DNA of 64,000 nt from Nitrosomonas eutropha (GTDB taxonomy: Bacteria > Pseudomonadota > Gammaproteobacteria > Burkholderiales > Nitrosomonadaceae), in the NCBI RefSeq assembly GCF_900116685.1, contig NZ_FPBL01000001.1, positions 470,328-534,327 of the forward strand. The letters are read 5' to 3'. The position numbers were made by a program, and so were the translations under genes. A model generated the notes under the pieces. The model was not told where the DNA came from. It was given only the letters and a program-made list of their open reading frames with translations, and searched no databases. Shown piece by piece: positions 56,931 through 64,000 of this stretch; within the stretch, counting starts at the first letter, position 1; each line of letters starts with the position of its first letter.

Positions 56931-58184
56931 ATGTTTTTACAAAACAGATACTTTAACCGAAATCTGCTGAAAACCCAATTTATCACCCTGCTGATCTTGA
57001 TCCCGCTCGGATTAACCGGCTGCAAAACTGAAACCATTTCCACCAAATCTTCCACATCCCAAATACCTGCAAAAGTGGCCGCCATTCCCACAACACCACA
57101 ATTAGCAAGCCCCACTCAAGATACCAAAGACAAGGAAGATATGAGGCTACTTAAAGCTGCCAGTTGGTCAATGCTGCCAGGCTGGCAACATGAAAGCCTT
57201 CTTCCAGCGTGGAATACCTTCATGCAAAGTTGTAAATCTCTCGAACGGCGCCCCTCCTGGCAGGAGGTATGCACGCAGGCTACAACCATTCGGCATACCA
57301 GTGAACAAGCTGTTCGAAATTTTCTTGAAAATCACTTTGCACCTTATCAGGTGATCAATCCAGATGGCACTACCATTGGCCTGGCAACCGGTTACTATGA
57401 ACCTCTGCTTAAAGGCAGCCGTAACTATTCCAGCCGCTTCCGTTATCCGATTTATTCCACTCCCGACAATCTGCTGACGATCGAGCTCAAAGATGCGCTA
57501 CCCGATGCAAATCAGGTAGCGCTACGTGGCCGTCTACAGGGACGCACAATTATTCCTTACTACACCCGTGCTGAAATCGAGAACAACCGCAGTCTGCTGA
57601 AAGGAAAAGAACTGTTGTGGGTAGAGGATGAGGTCGAGCTGTTCTTTCTTCAGATACAAGGATCTGGCCGCATCGTGCTGGAAGATAGTGAAACCGTAAA
57701 AATCGGCTACGCGGATCACAACGGTTATCCCTACCGCTCTATCGGAAAAATATTGATTGATCAGGGTGAGCTACCCGCCTGGCGGGTGTCCATGCAGTCT
57801 ATCAAACAATGGGGACAGCAAAACCCTGCCAAATTAAAATCCCTGCTGCAGCAGAATGCGCGTTATATTTTCTTTCGCGAACTGTCAGCCGATCTTGCCG
57901 GACCGATCGGTGCGCTAGGAGTTCCTTTAACGGCGGGCAGAAGTCTGGCTATCGATCCGGACAGCGTTCCGCTGGGTGCTCCAGTCTATCTTTCCACCAC
58001 TTGGCCCAATACAGCACAGCCACTTAACCGCCTGATGATTGCTCAAGATACAGGCAGTGCTATCAAGGGTGGGGTGCGTGCTGATTTTTTCTGGGGACAC
58101 AGCTCGGAAGCCCAGACCCAAGCGGGTAAGATGAAGCAACAAGCCCAGATGTGGGTCCTGCTTCCTAAGCAATACAGGGAATAA
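56931..58184 (+). CDS. mltA: Membrane-bound lytic murein transglycosylase A
   Basis: A lipoprotein of 417 residues that cleaves peptidoglycan to 1,6-anhydromuropeptides. From the ATG at 56931 the signal ends in the lipobox LTGC with Cys31. The catalytic region has GYYEPLLKGSR and the barrel domain IQGSGRIVLEDSE. The 3D domain at the C terminus carries the catalytic aspartate in AQDTGSAIKGGVRADFFWG. The frame is open from 56715, but that would add 72 residues without homologues and run through the divergent small gene. A typical MltA length is obtained with this start. The convergent dsbC gene follows. Confidence 0.92.
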   Translation: MFLQNRYFNRNLLKTQFITLLILIPLGLTGCKTETISTKSSTSQIPAKVAAIPTTPQLASPTQDTKDKEDMRLLKAASWSMLPGWQHESLLPAWNTFMQSCKSLERRPSWQEVCTQATTIRHTSEQAVRNFLENHFAPYQVINPDGTTIGLATGYYEPLLKGSRNYSSRFRYPIYSTPDNLLTIELKDALPDANQVALRGRLQGRTIIPYYTRAEIENNRSLLKGKELLWVEDEVELFFLQIQGSGRIVLEDSETVKIGYADHNGYPYRSIGKILIDQGELPAWRVSMQSIKQWGQQNPAKLKSLLQQNARYIFFRELSADLAGPIGALGVPLTAGRSLAIDPDSVPLGAPVYLSTTWPNTAQPLNRLMIAQDTGSAIKGGVRADFFWGHSSEAQTQAGKMKQQAQMWVLLPKQYRE

Positions 58185-58215
58185 AAAGTAACCAATCAGG
58201 CAGATAACATCTGTA

Positions 58216-58929
58216 TCACTGACTCGCTGCCTGATCTAGCCGCTTTTCGATTTCTGATTGCGGGATAAAACCCGGTACCACTGAGCCATCCGCAAAAATC
58301 AGGGTTGGTGTACCAGTTACTCTGTTCTGATGGCCTGATTCCAGCAGTATCTGCAGCGGTGCATCACAACTCTTGCCAGCAGGAGCAACTGATTTCAGCA
58401 TAAAATCATCCCATGCCTTGACCCTGTCTTCAGAGCACCAGATGGCTTCAGCTGTTGTCATGGAGCCGTTAAGAACAGGATAAAGCAAGGTATAAATAGT
58501 GATATCCGTCACATTAACCAGCTCCTTCTCCAGTCTTTTGCAATAAGGACAATTGGGATCGGAATATACAATCAGCGTACGTTTTCCGTTTCCTTTGACT
58601 GTTTTCAGCGCATGTTCCAACGGCAATGAGTCAATTGCAATCCGCCGCGAATCCCGGATCTGTTGCATGCGCTCACTGGTCAGGCTTGCCCGCTTCTTGG
58701 CATCCACAATATGCCCCATGAAAAAATATTCAGCCTTCTCGTCCGTATAAAAAATTTCCCCATCGATCACAGCCTCATACAGCCCCAGATAAGGTGTCTG
58801 CGTGAGGCTTTCTATTTTGCTCTCCGGGAAAAGAGCCTGAATCGCCTCTTTCAGATCAGCCTCATTCGCCTGCGCAATTCCGGACAATAACAACCCCAAC
58901 AGGCCGAATGAACATAAAAACAAACGCAT
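58216..58929 (-). CDS. dsbC: Thiol:disulfide interchange protein DsbC
   Basis: A 237-residue periplasmic disulfide isomerase. A signal peptide ends near GIAQA (residues 1-21). An N-terminal dimerisation domain (about residues 22-85) is followed by the thioredoxin-like domain with the active site C127-P-Y-C130 in SDPNCPYCKRLE. The conserved cis-proline region VTGTPTLIFADG is present. It corrects wrong disulfides and is kept reduced by DsbD. It is convergent with mltA. The length is typical. Confidence 0.95.
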   Translation of the reverse strand: MRLFLCSFGLLGLLLSGIAQANEADLKEAIQALFPESKIESLTQTPYLGLYEAVIDGEIFYTDEKAEYFFMGHIVDAKKRASLTSERMQQIRDSRRIAIDSLPLEHALKTVKGNGKRTLIVYSDPNCPYCKRLEKELVNVTDITIYTLLYPVLNGSMTTAEAIWCSEDRVKAWDDFMLKSVAPAGKSCDAPLQILLESGHQNRVTGTPTLIFADGSVVPGFIPQSEIEKRLDQAASQ

Positions 58930-58973
58930 ACTATTTCTCCAGTATAAAAATCCAGTAACCGTAAAAAGTGAAT

Positions 58974-60140
58974 TCAGCTCAGCGCATGATGCATCAATCT
59001 GTTTTTCAGAAGTGGAAAACGATTGGTAATCCCCAACCCCAGATTCCTAATGCGCATAATGGCTGCATCCTCGCTACCAAACAGTTTCTGCAACCCGTCT
59101 GTCACCCATTGCATGGCAAGAATATCTTCCTTGCGATTACGTTCATAATAGCGTAGCAAAGAAAATTCACCACAATCTCCCAGCCCGTCAAACTGCAAAA
59201 GAACATTAGCCAGCTCACGGGCATCGCGCAATCCCAGATTAACGCCCTGGCCTGCCAGCGGATGAATCCCATGCGCAGCATCACCAATCAAAGCCAGCCT
59301 CGGTTTGACGAGTGATTTGGCTTGTACAAAGTTCAGCGGAAAGCCACGTTGCGGCGTAACCAGTCGCATCATGCCCAGCTCATGCTCTGCCGCCCGTCCA
59401 ACCTGGCCGCATAACACCTCGGGTGATAAAGTAAGCAACTCATCAGCCAGTACTGCATTCGCTGACCAGACCATCGAAACCCGTTTCCCCGGCAACGGCA
59501 GCAGTGCAAGAACGCCATCACGGCGGAACCACTGATAGGCAATGTGATGATGAGGCCGCTCCACCTCAAAATTGGCGACCACCCCGGTTTGATGATAGCT
59601 ATGGCGATCTACCGTAATTCCCGCCTGTTCACGAACACGGGAATTGACACCATCCGCCCCGACCAGCAACGCCGTCTGCAAAACCGTGCCATCTGACAAA
59701 GTCAGCTCAATGTAGGATTCATGCCAAGTAAGTGAGTCATACTGCGCCGGACAAAACAGTTGCACATTTTCTGCCCCCGATAGCGTCTCCCAGACAGCAT
59801 GTTGCAGCTGGCGATTCTCGATGATGCAGGCAAGCTCCGGCACGCCACTCTCATACGCGCTGAAATCAATCCTGGCAGCGCTGTCGTCACCATGTACCCG
59901 CATTTCATGGACAGGTGTCACTCGCGCCACATCCATCCGCTGCCAAACTCCGCAAGCATGCAAGAATGCCACACTGCCGGGGCTGATCGCATACACCCGC
60001 CCATCCCAGCTGTCATCGGCTGGCAAAGGCGCTGGCGGCCGTGATTCAATCAACGCCAGCCTCAGCCCGCTATCCTTCAAAGCGGCCAACAGACTCGCAC
60101 CTACCAGCCCGCCCCCAATCACTACAATATCGAATTTCAT
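58974..60140 (-). CDS. UbiH/UbiF/VisC/COQ6 family FAD-dependent hydroxylase
   Basis: A 388-residue flavin hydroxylase likely to act in ubiquinone synthesis. The FAD dinucleotide motif is VVIGGGLVGASLLAALKDSG, the second motif with the DG pair is LLVGADGVNSRVRE, and the GD motif is LIGDAAHGIHPLAGQGVNLG. The exact ring position (UbiH, UbiF, UbiI) cannot be set by sequence alone. It lies upstream of dsbC on the same strand with a 44-base gap. Confidence 0.92.
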   Translation of the reverse strand: MKFDIVVIGGGLVGASLLAALKDSGLRLALIESRPPAPLPADDSWDGRVYAISPGSVAFLHACGVWQRMDVARVTPVHEMRVHGDDSAARIDFSAYESGVPELACIIENRQLQHAVWETLSGAENVQLFCPAQYDSLTWHESYIELTLSDGTVLQTALLVGADGVNSRVREQAGITVDRHSYHQTGVVANFEVERPHHHIAYQWFRRDGVLALLPLPGKRVSMVWSANAVLADELLTLSPEVLCGQVGRAAEHELGMMRLVTPQRGFPLNFVQAKSLVKPRLALIGDAAHGIHPLAGQGVNLGLRDARELANVLLQFDGLGDCGEFSLLRYYERNRKEDILAMQWVTDGLQKLFGSEDAAIMRIRNLGLGITNRFPLLKNRLMHHALS

Positions 60141-60339
60141 TGCCGGATTATACTAAGGAACCCCCCGCCATGATCACTGTTTTCAATCGCGAGTGGAACT
60201 GGCAGATAGTGGCCCGGAACAATAAGTAGCAACCCAGCTACAAGCCGCATCAAGTGTAAAGATTTTCGACAAAATTACTGAAGTAACCTGGCAACCTGAG
60301 TGCAGATCATGGTCAGGCGCTTAATGAAGAGAGGAGAAT

Positions 60340-60365
60340 GTGAAGACAAGGATCCTTGCCTTCAC
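60340..60365. terminator. Palindromic hairpin after the PEP-CTERM pseudogene
   Basis: A 26-base near-perfect palindrome (GTGAAGACAAGG joined to its complement around GATC, one mismatched pair on each arm) lies 13 bases beyond the stop codon of the minus-strand PEP-CTERM gene. It would form a stable hairpin at the 3' end of that transcript. No U-run follows, so it may stabilise the mRNA rather than end it. Confidence 0.45.
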
Positions 60366-60378
60366 AAATAAATCAGTC

Positions 60379-61440
60379 TTAAATCAGACTAATTGGGGAG
60401 TTACGGCGACGCAGCATCAACATGGCCAGACCACCCAATGCAATCAACAAACCACTGGATGGCTCAGGGACAGCATTATTTCCCGGATCGCCAGGAATCA
60501 CGGGACCATCATTGCTTGCCATGATCAATCGGAATATTCCATTGTCAAAGCCACGGGATAGTAAATCCGTATCAAAGTTTTCAGCAAGATTAAGATACCT
60601 GATTTCTGAAAAATTACCACTCATTCTACTTACTTGGAACAGATCATAGGCAGTATCAAAACCTGGTGTATAGCCGCCAAAATCCAGTTCAAGTACACCG
60701 CCCGCAACAAAATTACCGCCGATGATGAGCTGATCATACGCTGTTGGCCCAAAAATCTCCATGTGCAGAACACTGTCATTTTTAAGCGTAAGATCGCCAG
60801 TAATTGTCAGTATTCCCGGAGAATTTCCTGGACTGATCAGGCCATAATTAATGACATCTCCGTCGATTCTACCGTCATCACCTGAGACTGTACCATAATT
60901 ATGAACTACCAAACGAGAGCTCATGTCCATACCAAGAGGGACTTTACCAAGTACTCCCCCATTATCGAGTGCAAGCGCCCCCCGTTCTTCCAACATATAC
61001 ATCCAAAGCTGAAGCAACCCCACCGTCACTCACATTCAACTCACCATCAACATTAATCTTATTCAAGTGCCCTAATTGTGAATCTACACCTGCAACATTA
61101 ATGGCACCACCAAGTTGAACACGAATATCTGGGCGAGGAAAACCGCTATCAATAGCAAGACCTACTTTTCCGCCATTCTCTATATTGAGAGTGCCTTTAT
61201 TATTAACATCGAGACCATATGTGGAGTTAATTCCCCAAAGTGAATTTTCTCCTTTAATATTTACAGTACCCGTACCACCATAGTAGCTCTCACCAGAATA
61301 ATCCCCCACAAGACTTTCACTATGGCTATAAACTTTTCCGCCATCAGTCACGTTGAGTGTTCCGTTCCCCAGTACTCCTATACGAATATTTCCATCAACC
61401 TCTAAACGTCCACCATCAAAAACATCAGCGATAGCTGTAA
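60379..61440 (-). pseudogene. PEP-CTERM surface protein gene, frameshifted and 5'-truncated
   Basis: Two minus-strand frames make one protein. The upstream frame (to 60962) has repeats such as GNGTLNVTDGGKV and KGTLNIENGGKV, typical of pectin-lyase-like beta-helices. The downstream frame carries DYGRIDGDV-like repeats and ends in a PEP-CTERM signal (VPEPSSGLLIALGGLAMLML followed by RRR). The join falls in a run of six G (complement of 60978-60983): removing one G links YVGRTG directly to GALALDNGG. At the 5' end the coding sequence stops at about 61440, where a block of repeats begins, and no signal peptide exists. The product would have been an exported protein processed by exosortase. Confidence 0.75.
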
Positions 61441-61595
61441 TAACCTGCATTTATAACTGGATCAACCTGCATTCAATGCAATTTTGAGCCGGAAATAACT
61501 GCATCTATCCATCCCGCAAACCAGAGATAACTGCAAATGAACCTGCATTTATCGCCATCGACCTGCATTTGATCGGTGCAAACCAGGAATAACTG
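61436..61595. repeat. Cluster of short direct repeats resembling a transposon end
   Basis: ACCTGCATT occurs four times (61443, 61465, 61541, 61561), and GCAAACCAGRRATAACTG twice (61516-61533 and 61578-61595). Related pieces with ATAACTGCA lie between. The block starts TGTAATAACC exactly where the PEP-CTERM coding sequence stops. Multiple short repeats near a TGT terminus are a feature of IS21-family ends, where the transposase binds. No matching other end was found, so this is a proposed remnant. Confidence 0.55.
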
Positions 61596-61620
61596 ATTGC
61601 CTTTTTGCCGGCAGTTCTGG

Positions 61621-61917
61621 TCATACCGCCTGCAAGGCTTTCCGCACCGCTTTGGGCGCTCGATCGATGACCAGAAGATAGGCGCGAGTCGGTCCTTCCG
61701 GCTGGCGCGAACCCTGCTCCCAATGGCGCAGCGTGTTCACCGAAAAACCGAACCGTCCGGCAAATTCTTCCTGCGTCATGTCGAGCTTCGCGCGGATCGC
61801 CTTCACGTCGATCCGTTCGGGAACATGGACGCGATAGGCGGTCGCATCGGCCTTGCCCTCGGCATAGGCCACTGCTTCCCGAAGGCCGCGCCGGATGCTG
61901 TCTGCAACCTTGCTCAT
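61621..61917 (-). CDS. Antitoxin, XRE-type helix-turn-helix (NadS/HigA-like)
   Basis: A 98-residue DNA-binding protein, partner of the toxin encoded just upstream. The helix-turn-helix runs from IRAKLDMTQEEFAGRFGFSV to TLRHWEQGSRQPEGPTRA, about residues 40-80. The start codon overlaps the toxin stop as ATGA. Toxin-first order is usual for higBA-type modules. The antitoxin probably binds toxin and represses its own operon, perhaps at the palindrome upstream of the toxin gene. The GC-rich codon use differs from the surrounding genes and points to horizontal transfer. Confidence 0.9.
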   Translation of the reverse strand: MSKVADSIRRGLREAVAYAEGKADATAYRVHVPERIDVKAIRAKLDMTQEEFAGRFGFSVNTLRHWEQGSRQPEGPTRAYLLVIDRAPKAVRKALQAV

Positions 61918-62270
61918 GGCTTTCTCCTTTTGAATGTGTCCACCAGCATCGTGGTTAACTGGCGGAAGTCGTTCTTGTCCCGCTGGCTCAAATCAACTCG
62001 TTCGTTCTTGGCGTAGGCGGTAAGCGCAAAGAGCGGCATATCGGCGTCGTGGTAAAAGTAGATCACTCGCGCGCCGCCGCGCTTGCCTCGCCCTTCCAGC
62101 CCCCAGCGGACCTTGCGGATGCCGCCTGTCCCCGGAACGAGATCCCCCGCCGTGGGATTGTGGGCCAGATAGTCCACCAGCAAGGCGCGCTCTTCGTCGT
62201 CCATGAGCTTTCGCATCGCCGACAGGAACTCCGGCGTTTCCACCACGTTGATCGGAACCTGCTTGACCAT
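61914..62270 (-). CDS. Toxin, RelE/HigB family
   Basis: A 118-residue toxin. The core GTGGIRKVRWGLEGRGKRGG and RVIYFYHDADMPLFALTAYA, followed by KNERVDLSQRDKNDFR, is typical of the RelE/HigB-2-like family of mRNA interferases that act at the ribosome. The basic residues of the core are kept, so it may be active. It precedes and overlaps its antitoxin by four bases. Codon use and GC content are clearly higher than in the neighbouring PEP-CTERM genes. Confidence 0.9.
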   Translation of the reverse strand: MVKQVPINVVETPEFLSAMRKLMDDEERALLVDYLAHNPTAGDLVPGTGGIRKVRWGLEGRGKRGGARVIYFYHDADMPLFALTAYAKNERVDLSQRDKNDFRQLTTMLVDTFKRRKP

Positions 62271-62310
62271 GTAGGTATACTACTCCAATGAGTCAGATAC
62301 CACAACGCAA

Positions 62311-62335
62311 AAAGATAATCCATTGGATTATCTTT
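62311..62335. promoter_or_regulatory. Palindrome upstream of the toxin-antitoxin operon
   Basis: AAAGATAATCCA and TGGATTATCTTT form perfect 12-base arms around one central T. It lies 41 bases upstream of the toxin ATG, on the promoter side of the operon. It is a good candidate operator for the antitoxin, or alternatively a hairpin end of the inserted element. Confidence 0.55.
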
Positions 62336-62451
62336 CCTCCGGTCACGCGCTCCCCTTCCGGCGCATTTGCTCGGCAAGAATAAGTGCTTTGCTTCCTCAG
62401 ACCCATATTATTTAAGTCTTTCATTTATATGTGAATGTCTGATGGAATACG

Positions 62452-62474
62452 TATATGTCGAATTTCTTTACACT
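62452..62474 (+). promoter_or_regulatory. Dyad repeat, upstream copy (possible activator site)
   Basis: This 23-base sequence matches the one at 62595-62617 at 20 of 23 positions. Inside it the half-sites TGTCGA and TTTACA form an imperfect dyad. It lies about 240 bases upstream of the predicted start of transcription. It may bind an enhancer-binding protein such as a PrsR-like regulator, which is inference. Confidence 0.5.
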
Positions 62475-62594
62475 TTTGATGTTGTCATAGACCCAGGATA
62501 CTGAAAATGCATTATTGCATCTAAGCGGGGGCTGGCCAGTACTATTGGGTTTTGGGGAGCCTGCCTGTAAGTTTTTATTTCTAAAAAATATTTT

Positions 62595-62617
62595 TATATG
62601 TCGATATTTTTTACACT
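62595..62617 (+). promoter_or_regulatory. Dyad repeat, downstream copy (possible activator site)
   Basis: Second copy of the 23-base repeat, with TGTCGA and TTTACA as half-sites spaced by five bases. It ends 60 bases before the -24 element. The position, roughly 90 to 110 bases before the transcription start, suits a sigma-54 activator site. Confidence 0.5.
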
Positions 62618-62677
62618 CCAGGAAAATAAATCTTAATTGCATAAAATATGCATTATTAATGCATATGATTATGATTT

Positions 62678-62693
62678 TGGCATAAATATTGCT
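62678..62693 (+). promoter_or_regulatory. Sigma-54 (-24/-12) promoter of the PEP-CTERM gene
   Basis: TGGCATAAATATTGCT matches the sigma-54 consensus: GG and GC are in the invariant positions at the right distance, TGGCA and TTGCT flank the five-base spacer. Transcription should start near 62704, about 50 bases before the ATG. Sigma-54 control with PrsK/PrsR is established for PEP-CTERM genes in some bacteria that carry exosortase. Confidence 0.7.
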
Positions 62694-62754
62694 TAATTTA
62701 CATATGTAATAATGTAAAAAATTTCAAATTACTTTTTCTAAAGGAAATAACAAA

Positions 62755-63423
62755 ATGATAAAAAAAGCTACTTTGGCCACCGCGCTTGGCATGCTTGCTT
62801 TTGCTGCGCATGGGGAAACAGCAGTTAGTTATTCTTCTTTACCACTGAATTTAGAAACTACTGAGATCGCGCAATCTTTCAACCTGCCCTTTTTTGATAC
62901 CAGTCTTGGTACCCTTGATTCGGTTACGGTTGAATTGTTCGGCCATGCGATTTCATCGGGCACATTGACGAATACTGCTGCCCAGAGCCAGAATCTTTCC
63001 TTTGAGAGTAATCTGAACCTGTTTTTATCTGGAGGGTCCCTAAGCGGTGAATTATTAAGCTTGCCGCTATTCAATACCGGCTTCATCAATATTGCTGGTA
63101 ACGGAGGTACCTATGATCTTGGGAATGCAGATATCGATGGCTCAACATTGATCAATGTTTCTGCTGGAGATCTCAGTGCTTTCATCGGTGGTGGTAACTT
63201 GAGCTTCACCTGCAACAGTCTTACCGGCAATACGCAGACCGGAGGGGGTGGTAATATTCGCGTATCCCAGGAGACTCAAGCCGGTTGTGGTCTTGAGATA
63301 ACCTACAATTATACGCCAGCAGACAATCCTCCTCCCGGTACTGTCCCTGAGCCCGGTTCACTTGCCTTGGTTGGCCTGGCAATGGCTGGATTGAGTTGGG
63401 TACGTCGCCGCAGAGCAAAATAA
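62755..63423 (+). CDS. PEP-CTERM sorting domain protein
   Basis: A 222-residue exported protein. A signal peptide covers residues 1-20 (ends near FAAHGETA). The middle is a low-cysteine, serine-, asparagine- and glycine-rich beta domain with no recognised family. The C terminus has the exosortase recognition signal VPEPGSLALVGLAMAGLSWV followed by RRRRAK. It is intact. A Shine-Dalgarno AAAGGA lies upstream of the ATG. It should be cut and attached or released by exosortase, whose gene is not in the window. Such proteins are tied to exopolysaccharide and floc formation. Confidence 0.9.
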   Translation: MIKKATLATALGMLAFAAHGETAVSYSSLPLNLETTEIAQSFNLPFFDTSLGTLDSVTVELFGHAISSGTLTNTAAQSQNLSFESNLNLFLSGGSLSGELLSLPLFNTGFINIAGNGGTYDLGNADIDGSTLINVSAGDLSAFIGGGNLSFTCNSLTGNTQTGGGGNIRVSQETQAGCGLEITYNYTPADNPPPGTVPEPGSLALVGLAMAGLSWVRRRRAK

Positions 63424-63463
63424 AGTTTATAAACTTTTCTGCGACTTACTCTTCTTTGGTTAG

Positions 63464-64000
63464 AACCTGTTTATGATCTTCTGAGTATCAGTGCCATGAA
63501 GGCCAGATGAATGAATTGCAATCTGGTGTTGAGTTTGCGCTCGCAGTTCTTCCACAGTCGTCGATTCTTCTCCAGCCAGGCAAAGCTGCGCTCGACGATC
63601 CAGCGCTTGGGGATAACCTTGAACGTGTGCAATTCACTACGCTTGGCAATCTGCCCTGTCACGTGCTCGCCCAGGATGTCCTTGACGCCCTGGGCAAAAG
63701 GCTGACCGACGTAGCCGCTATCACACAGCAGACTTTGGATTTGCTTCAAGTTCGGTTTGCAGCGCTTGAGAGCCTGCAACGCTCCTTTGCGATCAGTCAC
63801 TTCTGCCGTGGTTACTGCAATAGTATGCGGCAAACCCTGGGTATCTACCGCGATATGACGTTTGATGCCCGATACCTTCTTGCCGGCGTCATAGCCCTTC
63901 TGGCTCGCCGTGTCCGTGTTCTTCACGCTCTGCGCTCTGCGCATCCACGATCAGGAACGTGCTGCAAGCGTTGCGCCCCAATTTCTCTCGGGCCGCGCCA
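63464..64000 (-). mobile_element. IS5-family insertion sequence, incomplete at the window edge
   Basis: The right part of the window holds one end of an IS5-family (IS427-like) element. Its transposase reads on the minus strand and continues beyond base 64000. The outer boundary is probably near 63464, around AGAACCTGTTTATGATCTT, which looks like a terminal inverted repeat but cannot be confirmed without the other end. It lies 41 bases beyond the PEP-CTERM stop codon. Confidence 0.75.
63471..64000 (-). pseudogene. IS5-family transposase, frameshifted and cut by the window edge
   Basis: The C-terminal frame from the complement of 63471 contains GKKVSGIKRHIAVDTQGL, the second catalytic Asp in LCDSGYVG, and the Glu of RWIVERSFAWLEKNRR. 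Upstream, the frame REKLGRNACSTFLIVDAQS contains the first catalytic Asp and continues to the window end. They are out of phase because GCTCTGC is repeated in tandem at 63927-63933 and 63934-63940. Removing one copy joins VDAQS to VKNTDTASQKGYDAG, the normal family sequence. The transposase should therefore be inactive unless rescued in trans. Confidence 0.8.

Larger units (their letters stand above)
62336..62754. other. Non-coding region upstream of the PEP-CTERM gene
   Basis: About 420 bases without a credible gene. The left part up to about 62400 is still GC-rich and continues the toxin-antitoxin insert; the rest is AT-rich. It contains two copies of a 23-base repeat, a sigma-54 promoter, and the palindromes ATGCATTATTAATGCAT (62648-62664) and TTACATATGTAA (62698-62709), the last probably at the transcription start. 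It reads as a regulatory region for the downstream gene. Confidence 0.6.

Noticed and set aside
58196..58234. Inverted repeat TCAGGCAG/CTGCCTGA between mltA and dsbC
   Set aside because: The 23-base loop is long, and one arm lies in dsbC coding sequence. There is no T-run.
1..64000. CRISPR arrays, rRNA operons, prophage or integrative elements
   Set aside because: No regular repeat-spacer pattern, no rRNA sequence, and no cluster of phage or conjugation genes were seen. XerD is the housekeeping recombinase.

Overview
The window looks like about 64 kb of the chromosome of a Nitrosomonas-type betaproteobacterium, an autotrophic ammonia oxidiser. This assignment is inference. It rests on moderate GC, a proteobacterial phosphoribulokinase (Calvin cycle), betaproteobacterial family markers (BPSS1780, DUF3460, DUF2782, DUF6776), PEP-CTERM surface proteins, and gene neighbourhoods typical of that group. 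No rRNA, CRISPR array, prophage or replication origin was seen.

Layout. 1-3.2 kb: the distal part of a translationally coupled Mrp/Mnh cation/proton antiporter operon (mnhB end, mnhC-G). 3.2-7.3 kb: an ABC exporter of the YbbAP type, divergent from the esterase tesA with overlapping start codons. 7.3-11.3 kb: rluC and rne, divergent around a long leader. 11.4-18.6 kb: xerD, a cytochrome c assembly-like protein, ffh, a DUF192 protein, dut, coaBC, radC, and the ribosomal genes rpmB-rpmG ending in a strong bidirectional terminator. 18.7-28.1 kb: a fatty acid desaturase, polA, a LOG-family protein, a DUF2782 protein, thrB, a BPSS1780 membrane protein and uvrD. 28.1-35 kb: cbbP, an M48 lipoprotein protease, hemH, hrcA, nadK and recN. 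35-38.3 kb: a bactofilin and its DUF6776 partner, argC, rpsI and rplM. 38.4-43.3 kb: the cell wall/lipoate cluster dacA, D-amino acid aminotransferase, ybeD, lipB, lipA, then ttcA.

43.7-50.2 kb is more accessory: a DUF411 protein next to a lipoprotein cytochrome c, tRNA-Arg(CCG), several small conserved proteins, an EamA transporter, a stand-alone Rieske oxygenase and a lineage-specific lipoprotein. 50.3-60.1 kb returns to core functions: priA, a universal stress protein, an MFS transporter, a DegS-like protease, a Nif3 protein, mltA with a tiny divergent membrane protein gene, dsbC and a UbiH-family hydroxylase.

60.3-64 kb is a small genomic scar. It holds a PEP-CTERM gene broken by a frameshift in a six-base G run and cut at its 5' end; a block of short direct repeats like a transposon end; a GC-rich RelE/HigB-type toxin-antitoxin pair with an upstream palindrome; an intact PEP-CTERM gene with a sigma-54 promoter and two upstream 23-bp dyad repeats; and an IS5-family transposase broken by a 7-bp tandem duplication. 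Nothing here is clearly a new multi-gene system. The best leads are the sigma-54/dyad control region of the PEP-CTERM gene, the 42-residue membrane protein beside mltA, the DUF411-cytochrome c pair, and the orphan Rieske oxygenase with its transporter.
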